Shown here: positions 1 through 8,654 of the stretch, in pieces | How the letters are laid out: each line of letters starts with the position of its first letter | How positions within the stretch are numbered: position 1 is the stretch's first letter | Assembly (NCBI GenBank): GCA_934533075.1 | Contig: CAKTBJ010000011.1 | Location: forward strand, 5,069 to 69,068 | Source: an uncultured Paracoccus sp. | GTDB taxonomy: Bacteria > Pseudomonadota > Alphaproteobacteria > Rhodobacterales > Rhodobacteraceae | Length of the DNA: 64,000 nt | Direction of reading: 5' to 3' | The notes under the pieces: model-generated | What the model was told of the DNA's origin: nothing | Databases searched by the model: none | The model's input: the letters and a program-made list of their open reading frames with translations, nothing else | Position numbers and translations under genes: made by a program

Positions 1-474
1 GCCGTGGCGCCGCGCGACCTGCCGCTGCCGGTGCTGGCGCGGTTCACCGGGCTGGCGCATGTGGTGATGGGACCGCAGGATCATTTCTTCGACGCCGCCG
101 CGCGCGAGGCGTTCCTGCATGGCGACTGGTCGCTGAGCAATGCCTATGACCGGATGGGCATGCGGCTGTCGGGTCCGGTCATCAAGCCGGCGGCGGCGCT
201 GGACATGCCGTCCGAGGGCATCATGCGCGGCGCGGTGCAGGTGGCCGGCGACGGGGTGCCGGTGGTGATGCAGGCCGATCACGGCACCACCGGCGGCTAT
301 CCCAAGATCGCCACGGTCCTGGACTCCGACCTGGACGCCTTCGTGCAGGGCCGGCCCCGGCAGCCGGTGCATTTCCGGCTGGTGACGCCCGCGCAGGCGG
401 TCGCCATCGCCCGCACCCGCCACGCGGCCGTGGCGCGCTATCTGGCCGGGATAAGGCGCGAGGCGGGGGGATAG
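1..474 (+). CDS. pxpC: 5-oxoprolinase subunit C / biotin-dependent carboxyltransferase-like protein, 3' part
   Basis: This is the C-terminal half of a KipA/PxpC-family protein; the 5' end lies outside the window, since the frame is open to base 1. Visible family blocks are DRMGMRLSGP (about 50 residues in), SEGIMRGAVQV, and GTTGGYPKIA followed by a DLDAFVQGRP stretch, all typical of the carboxyltransferase-like fold shared with allophanate hydrolase subunit 2. In the PxpABC complex this subunit acts with PxpB in ATP-dependent cleavage of 5-oxoproline to glutamate. Family members are about 330 residues, so roughly 157 are present here. Partner genes pxpA and pxpB would be expected upstream and cannot be seen. 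A urea-amidolyase-like role is the alternative. Confidence 0.85.
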   Translation, partial: AVAPRDLPLPVLARFTGLAHVVMGPQDHFFDAAAREAFLHGDWSLSNAYDRMGMRLSGPVIKPAAALDMPSEGIMRGAVQVAGDGVPVVMQADHGTTGGYPKIATVLDSDLDAFVQGRPRQPVHFRLVTPAQAVAIARTRHAAVARYLAGIRREAGG

Positions 475-492
475 GGGGTCCCCCGCCGCGCC
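455..492 (+). terminator. Strong GC hairpin overlapping the end of the pxpC-like gene
   Basis: GGCGGGGG (462-469) pairs with CCCCCGCC (480-487), and GGCGC (455-459) pairs with GCGCC (488-492). The stem straddles the stop codon. No T-run follows, so termination is only a possibility; it may simply stabilise the transcript end. Confidence 0.3.
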
Positions 493-638
493 TCCGGCGC
501 ATGCGGGGCCGTGATCGGGTCCTTGTGCGGCGAAGGCATACGGGCGCCGGCGGGTCTGCGCGGGTCCGATGGCAAGGCGGCGACCCGCCGCGGTCTCCGG
601 TCCGGCAGGGTCCGCGGCGTGAGGCTCGCCCCCCCGCT

Positions 639-1526
639 TCAGCCCGCCGCCGCCACTGGCGGCGGGGCGATGGCCGCCTTGAACGCCGCGATCCGCTCCA
701 CGATCAGCGCCCGATAGCCGGCCGGGGACAGGCCGCGATCCTCGACCCGCATCACCCCGCGCGAGACCGGCACCAGCAGATCGCCCGGCCTTGTGCCGCG
801 CAAGGCATGGATGGCGCCGGCATCGCCGCCCTGTGCCCCCAGTCCCGGCGCCAGGATGATCGCGCGCGGCATCAGCATGCGCAGCCGCCGCCCCTCATGC
901 GGCACCGTCGCCCCGATCACCGCGCCGATCGGGTCCAGCCCGTCGCCCTCCGCCGCGCCCAGGTCCCCGATCAGGTCGGCGACGCGATCCGCAACGGCGC
1001 GGTTGCCGGTCATCCGGTCCTGCAACCAGCCCGCGCCGGGATTGGAGGTGCGGCACAGCACGAACAGCCCCTTGCCGTGGCGGCGCGCGCAATCGGCGAA
1101 AGGTTCCAGCGTATCCGGTCCCATCAGCGGGTTGACGGTCAGGCAGTCGGCCTCGAAATCGCCCGAACCGCCCGCCTCCGGCGGCGTGAGGTAGGCGCGC
1201 GCATAGGCCGCGGCGGTGGCGCCGATATCGCCCCGCTTGGCGTCGAGGATCACCCCGATCCCCGCCGCCCGCGCGCGTTTCATGCCCGCCGACAGGGCCG
1301 CGAGGCCGGGCAGGCCGCAGGCCTCGAAATAGGCGCTCTGGAATTTCACGAAACCGGCCTGCCCCGCGATGGCGTCGAGGGCGAAATCGGTAAAGCGCCC
1401 GATCCAGCCGGCCCCGTCGCCCTGGTCGAGGAACGCCGGAAGATCGGGCAGGAACGGGTCGATGCCCACCACCAGCTCGCCATGCAGGGCGGTGTTGCGC
1501 TGGACGATCTCGATCCATGACGACAT
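639..1526 (-). CDS. pyrF: Orotidine 5'-phosphate decarboxylase (PyrF subfamily 2)
   Basis: Decarboxylates orotidine 5'-phosphate to UMP, the last step of de novo pyrimidine synthesis, in the cytosol. The 295-residue product carries the catalytic block DAKRGD at residues 95-100 (Lys97), an early GIDPF substrate loop, and a late GLGAQGGD phosphate-binding segment. Its length and layout match the longer 'type 2' (mycobacterial-like) subfamily rather than the ~235-residue E. coli form. The start ATG at 1526 was chosen because GGGAGAA lies just upstream of it. A longer in-frame extension to 1679 exists but lacks family similarity. It stands alone; no other pyrimidine gene is adjacent. Confidence 0.93.
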   Translation of the reverse strand: MSSWIEIVQRNTALHGELVVGIDPFLPDLPAFLDQGDGAGWIGRFTDFALDAIAGQAGFVKFQSAYFEACGLPGLAALSAGMKRARAAGIGVILDAKRGDIGATAAAYARAYLTPPEAGGSGDFEADCLTVNPLMGPDTLEPFADCARRHGKGLFVLCRTSNPGAGWLQDRMTGNRAVADRVADLIGDLGAAEGDGLDPIGAVIGATVPHEGRRLRMLMPRAIILAPGLGAQGGDAGAIHALRGTRPGDLLVPVSRGVMRVEDRGLSPAGYRALIVERIAAFKAAIAPPPVAAAG

Positions 1527-1790
1527 GGCGCGTTCTCCCTGGCTGACATGCCGCATCGGGATAGCGCATCCCGCCCCGCGCGTCGATACGGGCGCCGCCC
1601 TTGCGCCCCGTCCGGCGGCGTCGGGTCGGATGGCCTGCCCCGGATATTCCTGCCGGCGGCGGGGGGCATGATGCTGCACGTCCCGCGTCCGGGTGGCGAT
1701 GGCGTGTCCTGTTCGACGGCGCTGGACCCGCCCGGATCGGCCCCGTCCCGGTTGCCGGGCCTGTATCGGGGCCGGTCCCGTCCCGCCGGG

Positions 1791-2261
1791 TCATCCGGGC
1801 CAGATCGTGACCTCGATCACGTCCGGCGCGCAGGGCTGGCTGTCGTCGCGGATGCCCTGGAACTCCATCCAGCCGATGCGGGCGGCGACCCGCTCGGTCT
1901 CCAGCAGGAAGAGCGGGCCGGCCGGCAGCGGATCGGGCATCGAGGGGCTGGACAGCGTGAACCTGCGCGAGGGGAAGCAGGCCTCGACGGTCTCGATCCG
2001 GGTCCAGTCCCGGCCGGAGACCGGCTCGGCCGGGGCATGGTCCGGCTCGGTCTCGTAGATGCTGACGCGGATATGCTGGTTCAGGCAGCTTGCGGTATAG
2101 ACGACCAGCCCGGAGGGCGGCACGAACAGGCTGCGCCGTTCCATTTCCGGGGTGATCTCGACGGGGGCGGCAAAAGGCGCGCCGGGATCGACGAGGTAGA
2201 ACTGGCCGTAATCGGATTGCCAGGCGAAGCTGGCCCAGCCGCGTGGTGACAGGAAGCGCAT
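1791..2261 (-). CDS. Hypothetical protein, 156 residues
   Basis: A 156-residue protein I cannot assign to a family. It has no signal peptide, membrane segment or cysteine-rich motif. The chain is acidic and rich in aromatic residues, with beta-like stretches such as SDYGQFYLVDPGAPF and LVVYTASCLNQHIRVSIYE, so a soluble beta-rich fold is plausible. The start at 2261 is supported by a good ribosome site (GGGGAGGAAAGGA) immediately upstream. It is transcribed in the same direction as pyrF but 264 bp away from it. The 247 bp tandem array lies directly upstream, so any promoter is either between 2262 and 2335 or inside the repeats. Confidence 0.6.
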   Translation of the reverse strand: MRFLSPRGWASFAWQSDYGQFYLVDPGAPFAAPVEITPEMERRSLFVPPSGLVVYTASCLNQHIRVSIYETEPDHAPAEPVSGRDWTRIETVEACFPSRRFTLSSPSMPDPLPAGPLFLLETERVAARIGWMEFQGIRDDSQPCAPDVIEVTIWPG

Positions 2262-2334
2262 TCCTTTCCTCCCCGGCCCGAATCGCCCGCCCCGACGGAC
2301 GGACCGCAGGGCAGGCTACGCCATGCGGGGCCAA

Positions 2335-3110
2335 TGTGGGAAGGGCGGGCTTCCGGGCGGCGAAGCCGTGCATCCTGCGGTGCGTGGAGCATGCTGTTCT
2401 TCTCCCGGCCGGCAGCACGGCCGCCGGACAGGCGATGCCATGTGCATCCGACGATGGAGGGGAGGGCAATCCGGGCGGCGAAGCCCGAACTGCATGAAAT
2501 CACGCACCCTGCGACGCTGGGGCGGATGGCCGGATGGCGGCGCGATCCAGGCAGGTCCGCGCCCGACCTTCAATCTGTGGTCGGAGCCGGTCGCTAAAGC
2601 GTGCATCCTGCGGTGGAGGGCGGCATCCATTCCTTTCCAACCCGAGTCACGGGACCGGCCGGTAGCGCGTCCGCGGGACAAGGCAGGCTTGTGCAGCCGA
2701 TGGTGGAAGGAAGGGCGATCCGGGCGGCGAAGCCCGAACTGCATGAAATCACGCACCCTGCGATGCTGGGGCGGATGGCCGGGTGGTGGGGCGATCCAGG
2801 CAGGTCCGCGCCCGACCTTCAATCTGTGGTCGGAGCCGGTCGCTGAAGCGTGCATCCTGCGTTGAGGCGGCATCCATTCCTTCCCAACCCGACTCACGGG
2901 GCTGGCCGGCAGCGCGTCCGCGGGACAAGGCAGGCTTGTGCAGCCGATGGTGGAAGGAAGGGCGATCCGGGCGGCGAAGCCCGGAGTGCATGAAATCACG
3001 CCCCCTGCGACGCCGGGGCGGATGGCCGGATGGCGGTGCGATCCATGCGCCCCGCGCCCGGCTGTTGAGGCGGCGGCTTGTCCAAAAGGTCGCCGGATGG
3101 CCTGTCCGGT
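2335..3110. repeat. Tandem array of ~247 bp units (two full copies, partial flanking copies)
   Basis: Units begin at 2454, 2700 and 2947 with an ATGG(A/T)GG... block followed by GATCCGGGCGGCGAAGCCCG and TGCATGAAATCACGC. Spacings are 246 and 247 bp. Copies one and two are nearly identical through the segments GACCTTCAATCTGTGGTCGG, GCGTGCATCCTGCG and GGGACAAGGCAGGCTTGTGC. The third copy diverges after about 3035. A decayed partial copy with GTGCATCCTGCGGTG lies at 2340-2454. The 247 bp step shifts reading frame, so the long open frames through the array are not consistently kept and the array looks non-coding. It fills the 900 bp between the genes at 1791-2261 and 3163-4599; 3110-3162 shows nothing recognisable. 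Confidence 0.85.
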
Positions 3111-3162
3111 GGCATGGCGCAAGGCGGGGTCAGGCCCTCGCCCTGCGCCGCAGCCTTGCGCC

Positions 3163-4599
3163 TCAATCCATCCGGGTGATGAAGCGGGTGTCCAGATAGG
3201 CTTCGATGGCCTCCGAGCCGCCTTCGGTGCCATAGCCCGAATCGCGGATGCCGCCGAAGGGGACCTCGGGCAGGGCGAGGCCCAGATGGTTGATGGTCAG
3301 CATTCCGGCCTCGACCTCGGCGCCCAGCCGTTGCGCCGCCTGCGCCGAGCGTGTCCAGGCATAGGCCGCCAGACCGTAGGGCAGGCGGTTGGCCTCGGCG
3401 ATGGCCTCGTCCAGCGTGGAAAAGCGGTTGAACACCGCCACCGGGCCGAAGGGTTCCTCGTTCATGATCGCGGCCTCCGCCGGCACGTCGGCCAGCACCG
3501 TCGGCTCGAAGAACCAGCCCTCGTTGCCGATCCGCCGCCCGCCGGTGACCAGCCGGGCGCCGCGCGCGATGGCGTCCTCGATCATCGCCTCCAGCGCGGG
3601 GATGCGGCGCTCGTTGGCCAGCGGTCCCATCTCGGTTCCCGCATCCAGCCCCGGACCCACCTTCAGCGCCTCCGCCGCGGCCGCAAAACCGTCGATATAG
3701 CGGTCGGCCACGCTGTCCTCCAGCAGGAAGCGGGTGGGCGAGACGCAGACCTGCCCGGCATTGCGGAACTTGTGCCCCGCCATCGTGGCGATCGAACGGT
3801 CCAGATCGGCATCCGCCGTCACGATCACCGGGGCATGGCCGCCCAGCTCCATCGTGGCGCGCTTCATGTGGCGCCCGGCCAGCGCGGCCAGATGCTTGCC
3901 CACCGGGGTCGAGCCGGTGAAGGTCACCTTGCGGATCACCGGATGCGGGATCAGGTATTCCGAGATCTCGGCCGGGACGCCGAAGACCAGCCCGATCACC
4001 CCCGCCGGCACCCCGGCATCCTCGAAGCAGCGCAGCAGTTCGGCCGGCGAGGCCGGGGTTTCCTCGGGTGCCTTGACGATGATCGAGCAGCCGGCGGCCA
4101 GCGCCAGCGACAGCTTGCGCACCACCTGGTTGACCGGGAAGTTCCACGGCGTGAAGGCGGCGACCGGCCCGACCGGCAGCTTGACCGCCATCTGCGTCAC
4201 GTTCGGCGCGCGGGCCGGGATGACCTGCCCATAGGCGCGCTGCGCCTCGCCGGCGAACCATTCGATGATGTCGGTGGCCGAGATCAGCTCGCCTTTGGCC
4301 TGCGCCAGCGGCTTGCCCTGTTCGAGGGTCATCAGCGGCGCGATGGCGTCGGCGCGCTCGCGCAGCAGGGCGGCGGCCTTGCGCATGATCTTCGCGCGCT
4401 CATAGGGGGGAACGGCCTTCCAGGTGGCGAAGCCGCGCTCGGCCGCGGCCAGCGCCGCGTCCAGATCGGCGGTATCGGCATGGGCGACGGTGCCGATCCG
4501 GGTGCCGGTGGCGGGGTTCAGCACGTCGATCACGCGCCCGGAGGCGCCCGGCCGCCATGCACCGTCAATCAGCAGCAGCGTGTCCTGGTAGGTGGTCAT
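3163..4599 (-). CDS. NAD(P)-dependent aldehyde dehydrogenase, succinate-semialdehyde dehydrogenase type
   Basis: A 478-residue aldehyde dehydrogenase that should oxidise an aldehyde to its acid using NAD(P)+. Catalytic residues are visible: Asn153 (PWNFP), Glu251 ([10 protein letters not shown]) and Cys285 (NAGQVCVSP), with the cofactor-binding FTGSTPVGK segment at 227-235. The N-terminus, the TLEQGKP block and overall length resemble GabD-like succinate-semialdehyde dehydrogenases, but substrate cannot be fixed by sight. The ATG at 4599 gives the family N-terminus. It diverges from the PadR operon across a 133 bp region. No GABA transaminase is beside it, although a class III aminotransferase lies 2 kb away. 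Confidence 0.88.
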   Translation of the reverse strand: MTTYQDTLLLIDGAWRPGASGRVIDVLNPATGTRIGTVAHADTADLDAALAAAERGFATWKAVPPYERAKIMRKAAALLRERADAIAPLMTLEQGKPLAQAKGELISATDIIEWFAGEAQRAYGQVIPARAPNVTQMAVKLPVGPVAAFTPWNFPVNQVVRKLSLALAAGCSIIVKAPEETPASPAELLRCFEDAGVPAGVIGLVFGVPAEISEYLIPHPVIRKVTFTGSTPVGKHLAALAGRHMKRATMELGGHAPVIVTADADLDRSIATMAGHKFRNAGQVCVSPTRFLLEDSVADRYIDGFAAAAEALKVGPGLDAGTEMGPLANERRIPALEAMIEDAIARGARLVTGGRRIGNEGWFFEPTVLADVPAEAAIMNEEPFGPVAVFNRFSTLDEAIAEANRLPYGLAAYAWTRSAQAAQRLGAEVEAGMLTINHLGLALPEVPFGGIRDSGYGTEGGSEAIEAYLDTRFITRMD

Positions 4600-4675
4600 G
4601 GCGGGTCTCCGGTTGGAATGGGTCGGTGGCTGCCTGCCGGGTTCGGCCGGGCTTTGCAAGGGGGGCGGGCGGGAC

Positions 4676-4704
4676 TTGCCATGCCTTGTTACACAAGGTA
4701 TATA
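4676..4704 (+). promoter_or_regulatory. Sigma-70 promoter of the PadR operon
   Basis: TTGCCA (4676-4681) and TATATA (4699-4704) are separated by exactly 17 bp, giving a start near 4711 and a leader of about 20 nt before the PadR start codon. The spacer and the -10 are built from inverted repeats (see the operator entry). Confidence 0.6.
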
Positions 4705-4709
4705 CCTTG
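4684..4709. promoter_or_regulatory. Probable PadR operator: overlapping inverted repeats on the -10
   Basis: CAAGGTATATACCTTG (4694-4709) is a perfect 16 bp palindrome centred on the -10. It shares its left half with a second inverted repeat, CCTTGT-TAC-ACAAGG (4684-4698). Three alternating half sites therefore cover the whole spacer and -10. PadR proteins are dimeric winged-helix repressors that commonly bind such sites in their own promoters, so autorepression is the inferred role. The divergent dehydrogenase gene starts 85 bp away and may also be affected. Confidence 0.6.
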
Positions 4710-4732
4710 CAACGATAGGTATGAGGCCCGAG

Positions 4733-5074
4733 ATGAAGCGCGAGACAGGTTCCAACTATCTGCACGGCGTCCCTGAACTGCTGATCCTGCGGCTGCTGAA
4801 GGAGCGGGAGATGTATGGCTATGAACTGGTGCAGGCCATCCGCACCGCGACCGGCGAGGCGATCGCCCTGGGCGAGGGCGTCGTCTATCCCATGCTGCAC
4901 CTGCTGGAGCGGGAGGGCGCGCTGCGCTCCCGCCGCCAGACCGTCGCCGGCCGCAGCCGGATCTATTACAGTCTGACGCCGGCCGGGGATCAGCGTCTCG
5001 CCAGGGCCGCGGACGCATGGACCCGTATCGCGCATGCGGTCGGCCTCGTTCTGGGAGGGCCGGCGCGTGCCTGA
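4733..5074 (+). CDS. PadR-family transcriptional regulator
   Basis: A 113-residue one-domain PadR protein. It has the characteristic N-terminus ([18 protein letters not shown]), the winged helix with [14 protein letters not shown], and the YYSLTPAG wing followed by a C-terminal dimerisation helix. Such proteins repress their own operon and release on binding small molecules or stress signals. ATG 4733 is preferred over an in-frame ATG at 4721 because GAGGCCCGAG precedes it. It overlaps the next gene by 8 nt. A PadR gene followed by a HAAS-type membrane protein is a recurrent pair in many bacteria. Confidence 0.9.
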   Translation: MKRETGSNYLHGVPELLILRLLKEREMYGYELVQAIRTATGEAIALGEGVVYPMLHLLEREGALRSRRQTVAGRSRIYYSLTPAGDQRLARAADAWTRIAHAVGLVLGGPARA

Positions 5075-5717
5075 TCCGTTCGGTATCTTGCAGGACCGTC
5101 TTCTCCGCGCCGGTGTCCGGCCTGCCAGCGCAGCGCGCTATGTAGCGGAGCTTCGCGACCATCTGGACGATCTGGCGGGCGAGGGGATCGCGAACGGCCT
5201 CGGCGCTGCCGAGGCACGGCGGCAGGCCCTCGCCCGGCTGGGCGGCGTCGATGAACTGGCAAAGCCGATGATCGCGGACCGGCGGTTTCGGAGCTGGGCC
5301 GGTGCCGCCCCCTGGGCTGTCTTTCTGCTGATGCCTGTCCTCGGTCAGGTCGCCGTGATCGCGGTTGCGGCGTTCCTTCTCGCCGCCGTCGCCTCGTCCG
5401 GTGCCGTTCCTGTCTGGTTCGGCACGGCAACCCTGGCTGCGCAATACGGGCTGGGCGGGCTGGTGCCCGTCCTGACGGCCTGGATCGTCGTTGCAACCGC
5501 CCTGCGCCAGCGGTCGCGCGCGATCTGGCCCATGCTGGGGATCGGTGCGGCCGTCTGTGTCGGTGCGATGCTGCATCTGCCGGTGACGATGCCGGCACAG
5601 GGCCAGCCCGGCATGATTGCGATCACGCTGGCGCCGCCGGCCCTGCCGCATCTGCTTGTCCTGCTCGGCCTCGCCGCCGCGCCCTTTCTGCTGACCCGTG
5701 CAAAGGCCCTGACATGA
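5067..5717 (+). CDS. HAAS/permease-prefix-domain membrane protein
   Basis: A 216-residue protein. The N-terminal ~70 residues form a helical HAAS-like (DUF1700-type) domain, with YVAELRDHLDDL and a helix ending RLGGVDELA. Four hydrophobic segments follow, at roughly residues 78-108, 118-145, 153-175 and 185-212. This domain usually accompanies PadR regulators and is thought to sense or relay envelope signals; the exact role is unknown. GTG 5067 is chosen as start because GGGAGG sits 8 nt upstream and the family N-terminus begins there. It overlaps the PadR gene and, by 4 nt (ATGA), the hydrolase gene, implying translational coupling. Confidence 0.75.
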   Translation: MPDPFGILQDRLLRAGVRPASAARYVAELRDHLDDLAGEGIANGLGAAEARRQALARLGGVDELAKPMIADRRFRSWAGAAPWAVFLLMPVLGQVAVIAVAAFLLAAVASSGAVPVWFGTATLAAQYGLGGLVPVLTAWIVVATALRQRSRAIWPMLGIGAAVCVGAMLHLPVTMPAQGQPGMIAITLAPPALPHLLVLLGLAAAPFLLTRAKALT

Positions 5718-6658
5718 CCCTGTTGCGCCGCATCCTCCCTTTCGTGTCGGCGCTGCTCGCCGTGCCTGTCGCTGCCGCGGCTGCGTTGGAACGGGGCGAG
5801 GCGCAGCGCCCCGATGGCAGCACGTTGCACTGGACCCTCGACCTGCCGGATGGCGGCGGGAAAGTCGGGCTGGTCGTGCTTGCCCAAGGGTCGGGCTGCC
5901 TGCCCGCGATGCAAAGCCGGGCCATGCAACAGGCCCGGGCCGCGTTCGGGCGTTTTGCGGCCCTGACGGTCGAGCAATATGGTGTCACCCCGGACGACAC
6001 GCCGCAGGCCGTGGACAATTCCGACTGTCCGCAGGCATTTCACGACAATCACACCGTTTCGCAGCGCGTGGCCGACTATCGGCAGATCATCGAGAACCTG
6101 CGGGATGCGGCGTGGTGGAATGGCGATCTGGTCCTGTTCGGCGGTTCCGAGGGCGGTCTGGCGATGGCGCGGCTTGCACCCGAGGTCGGCGCGGATGCCG
6201 CGATCCTGATGTCTACGGGCGGCGGCGTCACCTTTGGGGAAATGGTGCGCGAATCCGTCCCCCCGGAGGGCCGGCCGACTGTCGACGCCACGTTCGAGAA
6301 GGCGCGCCGGAACCCGGACAGCACCGAATTGTGGGCGGGGCATAGCCTGCGGTTCTGGGCGGATATGATCGACCGCCGGGCAGCCGACGACATGCTGCGC
6401 GCGGATACCGGCTTTCTGCTGATCCAGGGTGGCCGGGATGCGTCAGGATCGGTCGGCGTCGCCCGCGCCGTCAACGATCTGTTCGCCGAGGCGGAGCGGT
6501 GCAATCTGACCTATTGGGAGTTTCCGGCTTTCGACCACGGCATGACGGACCCGGACGGGGGGTCGCGCATGGCGGAGGTGCTGGCACAGGCCGATGGCTG
6601 GCTTGCCGCGCAGTTGGCCGTGGATCGCGCGGGGCGTCCGTGCATGCAAGGGCGTTAG
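5714..6658 (+). CDS. Exported alpha/beta-hydrolase-like protein
   Basis: A 314-residue protein with an N-terminal signal peptide (RR then a hydrophobic run to about residue 24, AAA-A cleavage region). The body looks like an alpha/beta hydrolase: nucleophile elbow FGGSEGG with Ser145, a candidate acid in GGRDASG (about 239), and a candidate His in FDHGMTD (about 276). Substrate is unknown; dienelactone-hydrolase or esterase-like activity in the periplasm is reasonable. It overlaps the upstream membrane-protein gene by four bases, so it belongs to the PadR operon, which suggests its expression is induced by whatever the PadR protein senses. Confidence 0.75.
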   Translation: MTLLRRILPFVSALLAVPVAAAAALERGEAQRPDGSTLHWTLDLPDGGGKVGLVVLAQGSGCLPAMQSRAMQQARAAFGRFAALTVEQYGVTPDDTPQAVDNSDCPQAFHDNHTVSQRVADYRQIIENLRDAAWWNGDLVLFGGSEGGLAMARLAPEVGADAAILMSTGGGVTFGEMVRESVPPEGRPTVDATFEKARRNPDSTELWAGHSLRFWADMIDRRAADDMLRADTGFLLIQGGRDASGSVGVARAVNDLFAEAERCNLTYWEFPAFDHGMTDPDGGSRMAEVLAQADGWLAAQLAVDRAGRPCMQGR

Positions 6659-6705
6659 GCCTCGGTCCGCTTGCGTGGGCGTGGTTGTCCCTGCCCCGCG
6701 CCGCC

Positions 6706-8034
6706 TCAGAACCCCAGCTCTGCCGCAAGCACGTCCAGCGCGTCGGTCAGCATCGCCATGATCTCGTCGATCTGGGCCTCGGCCACGATCAGCGGCGGGC
6801 AGACCAGAATGTGGTCGCCCTCGACCCCGCCCCGCGTGCGGCGGGAATAGACGATCAGGCCGCGATCAAGGCACAGGTCCACCAGCCGCTGATGGGCGTT
6901 CGCGGCCGGGGGCAGAACCGCCATCGTCTCGCGGTCGGCGACCAGTTCCGCCGCCAGCAGCAGCCCCTTGCCGCGCACATGGCCGATGAAGGGATAGCGG
7001 TCCATCAGCCCCTCCAGCCGCGCCTTCAGGAGCGATCCCATGCGCTCGGCATTGCCGATCAGGTCGCGGTCCAGCACTTCGCGCAGCACCGCCAGCCCGG
7101 CGGCGGAGGCCAGCGGGTTGCCGGCATAGGTGTGGCCGTGGGCAAAGCCGCCCGCATCCAGCACCGCCTCCACCAGATCGCCCCGCGCCGCCATCGCGCC
7201 CAGCGGCATGTAGCCCGCCGCGAACCCCTTGGACAAGGCCACGATGTCGGGCGCGATCCCCCAATGCTCGGCGGCGAGGAAGCGGCCGGTGCGGCCGGCG
7301 CCGCTCATCACCTCGTCATGGATCAGGAAGATGCCGAATTCGTCGCAGATCTCGCGGATGCGGGGATAATAGCTGTCGGGCGCCACCAGCGCGCCGGTGG
7401 AGGCGCCGCCCACCGGCTCCATGATGAAGCCGGCCACGGTCTCCGGCCCTTCCGCGAGGATGGCATCGCGCAGCATCCCGGCATAGCGCAGCCCGCGCTC
7501 GGCCTCGGTCAGGTTGTCGCGGTCCAGATAGGTGGTCGGCGCCGGGATTTTCGGCATGGCCTGCGTCATCGGCGCGAACGGCTCGGTCAGCGCCGCATAG
7601 CCGGTCAGCGCCAGCGCCCCCATCGTGGCGCCGTGATAGGAGGGAAAGCGCGAGATCACCTTCCACCGCCCCGGCCGCCCCAGCGCGATCTGCGCCTGCC
7701 GGGCGAATTTCACCGCCGATTCGACGGCCTCCGACCCGCCGGAGACGAAGAACACCCGGTCCACCCCGGCCGGCATCAGGCTGGCGGTCAGGGCGGCCAG
7801 TTCCTCGGCCGGCCGGTTCTGGAAATGCAGGCGATAGCCGAAGGTGGCCCTGTCCATCTGTTCGCGCATGGCGGCCAGCACGGCGGGGTTGGAATGGCCG
7901 ATATTGCTGACCATCGCCCCCGAACTGCCGTCCAGATAGCGCCGCCCCTCGGTATCCCACAGGTAGATGCCCTCGGCCCGGTCGAGCATCGGCCGAGACA
8001 GCCGGGACTGATAAAACAGATGCGAGGGATTCAC
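6706..8034 (-). CDS. Class III PLP-dependent aminotransferase (aspartate aminotransferase superfamily)
   Basis: A 442-residue fold-type I aminotransferase of the omega/ornithine type. It shows the cofactor-binding SGGSEAVESA segment (98-107), the HDEVMSGAGRTG block (239-250) with the PLP-contacting Asp, and the Schiff-base Lys269 in ALSKGFAAG. The class uses omega-amino donors such as putrescine, beta-alanine or GABA; substrate cannot be set from sequence alone. The GTG at 8034 is taken as start because AAGGAG lies 7 nt upstream; an ATG 30 nt earlier lacks this. It is monocistronic here and converges with the PadR operon. Confidence 0.87.
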   Translation of the reverse strand: MNPSHLFYQSRLSRPMLDRAEGIYLWDTEGRRYLDGSSGAMVSNIGHSNPAVLAAMREQMDRATFGYRLHFQNRPAEELAALTASLMPAGVDRVFFVSGGSEAVESAVKFARQAQIALGRPGRWKVISRFPSYHGATMGALALTGYAALTEPFAPMTQAMPKIPAPTTYLDRDNLTEAERGLRYAGMLRDAILAEGPETVAGFIMEPVGGASTGALVAPDSYYPRIREICDEFGIFLIHDEVMSGAGRTGRFLAAEHWGIAPDIVALSKGFAAGYMPLGAMAARGDLVEAVLDAGGFAHGHTYAGNPLASAAGLAVLREVLDRDLIGNAERMGSLLKARLEGLMDRYPFIGHVRGKGLLLAAELVADRETMAVLPPAANAHQRLVDLCLDRGLIVYSRRTRGGVEGDHILVCPPLIVAEAQIDEIMAMLTDALDVLAAELGF

Positions 8035-8651
8035 GGCGCGGCTCCTTGGCTGGGACGGCGCCATTGAGGCCCGCCGCCGGATGCGGGTCAAGCGGTGCGG
8101 GCGACGAAGCCCATCTTCGGGGGGCGGGGCATCGCGGCGGCATGACGGCCCGGCGGGATCGTCCTTGCCGCCCCCTGCCCGCTGCGGATCAGGTGCGCTT
8201 GCCACCCCAAGGCCCCGGCCCGTGATACGGCGCCGCGCAGGCCGGCGCGGTGGCGAAGGGGATCGGGGCGCGGCCTGCCATCGGTGCGCAGGCCGCGCTC
8301 GTCATTCTGGATCGTCGCCTCGGACAGGTGCAGGGCGCGGGCGGCGCCGATCCGTGACGGCCCCATCGCCCTGCGCCATGCCATGCTCCTTCGCTGGGCG
8401 GAGCGAGGGCCGTCACCCGATCCGCATTTCCCTTTTGTCGATGGTCGCGGCGAAGCGTCAAGCTCGGGTCCCGGCGACCCGGTGCGAGCGGATTTCACCC
8501 CTTCGGCGGCGGGCGGCCCGGCCCGGGCGCCGGCCGGAACGTCGCGCCATTTCCGGCCGGTCCCCGCCATGCAGGGCATTGAAACTCTTGCCTCGGCCTG
8601 GGGTGCATGCGACCCTTCGGCGCAGGTTTGCGGTATCGGTGACGGGGGCGA
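8035..8651. other. 617 bp without a convincing gene
   Basis: No open frame here has recognisable similarity or a consistent codon pattern. A short minus-strand stretch (about 8290-8385) would read MAWRRAMGPSRIGAARALHL, faintly like a LysR helix-turn-helix, but the rest does not continue as a regulator. The promoter of the alpha-2-macroglobulin gene should lie in the last part; I could not identify it with confidence. Confidence 0.5.
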
Positions 8652-8654
8652 GTG

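Noticed and set aside
2316..3233. A 305-codon minus-strand open frame through the tandem repeats with repeated peptide segments.
   Set aside because: The repeat step of 247 bp shifts the frame in the third copy, the composition is Arg/Pro/His-rich like a GC-rich shadow frame, and no ribosome site or similarity was seen.
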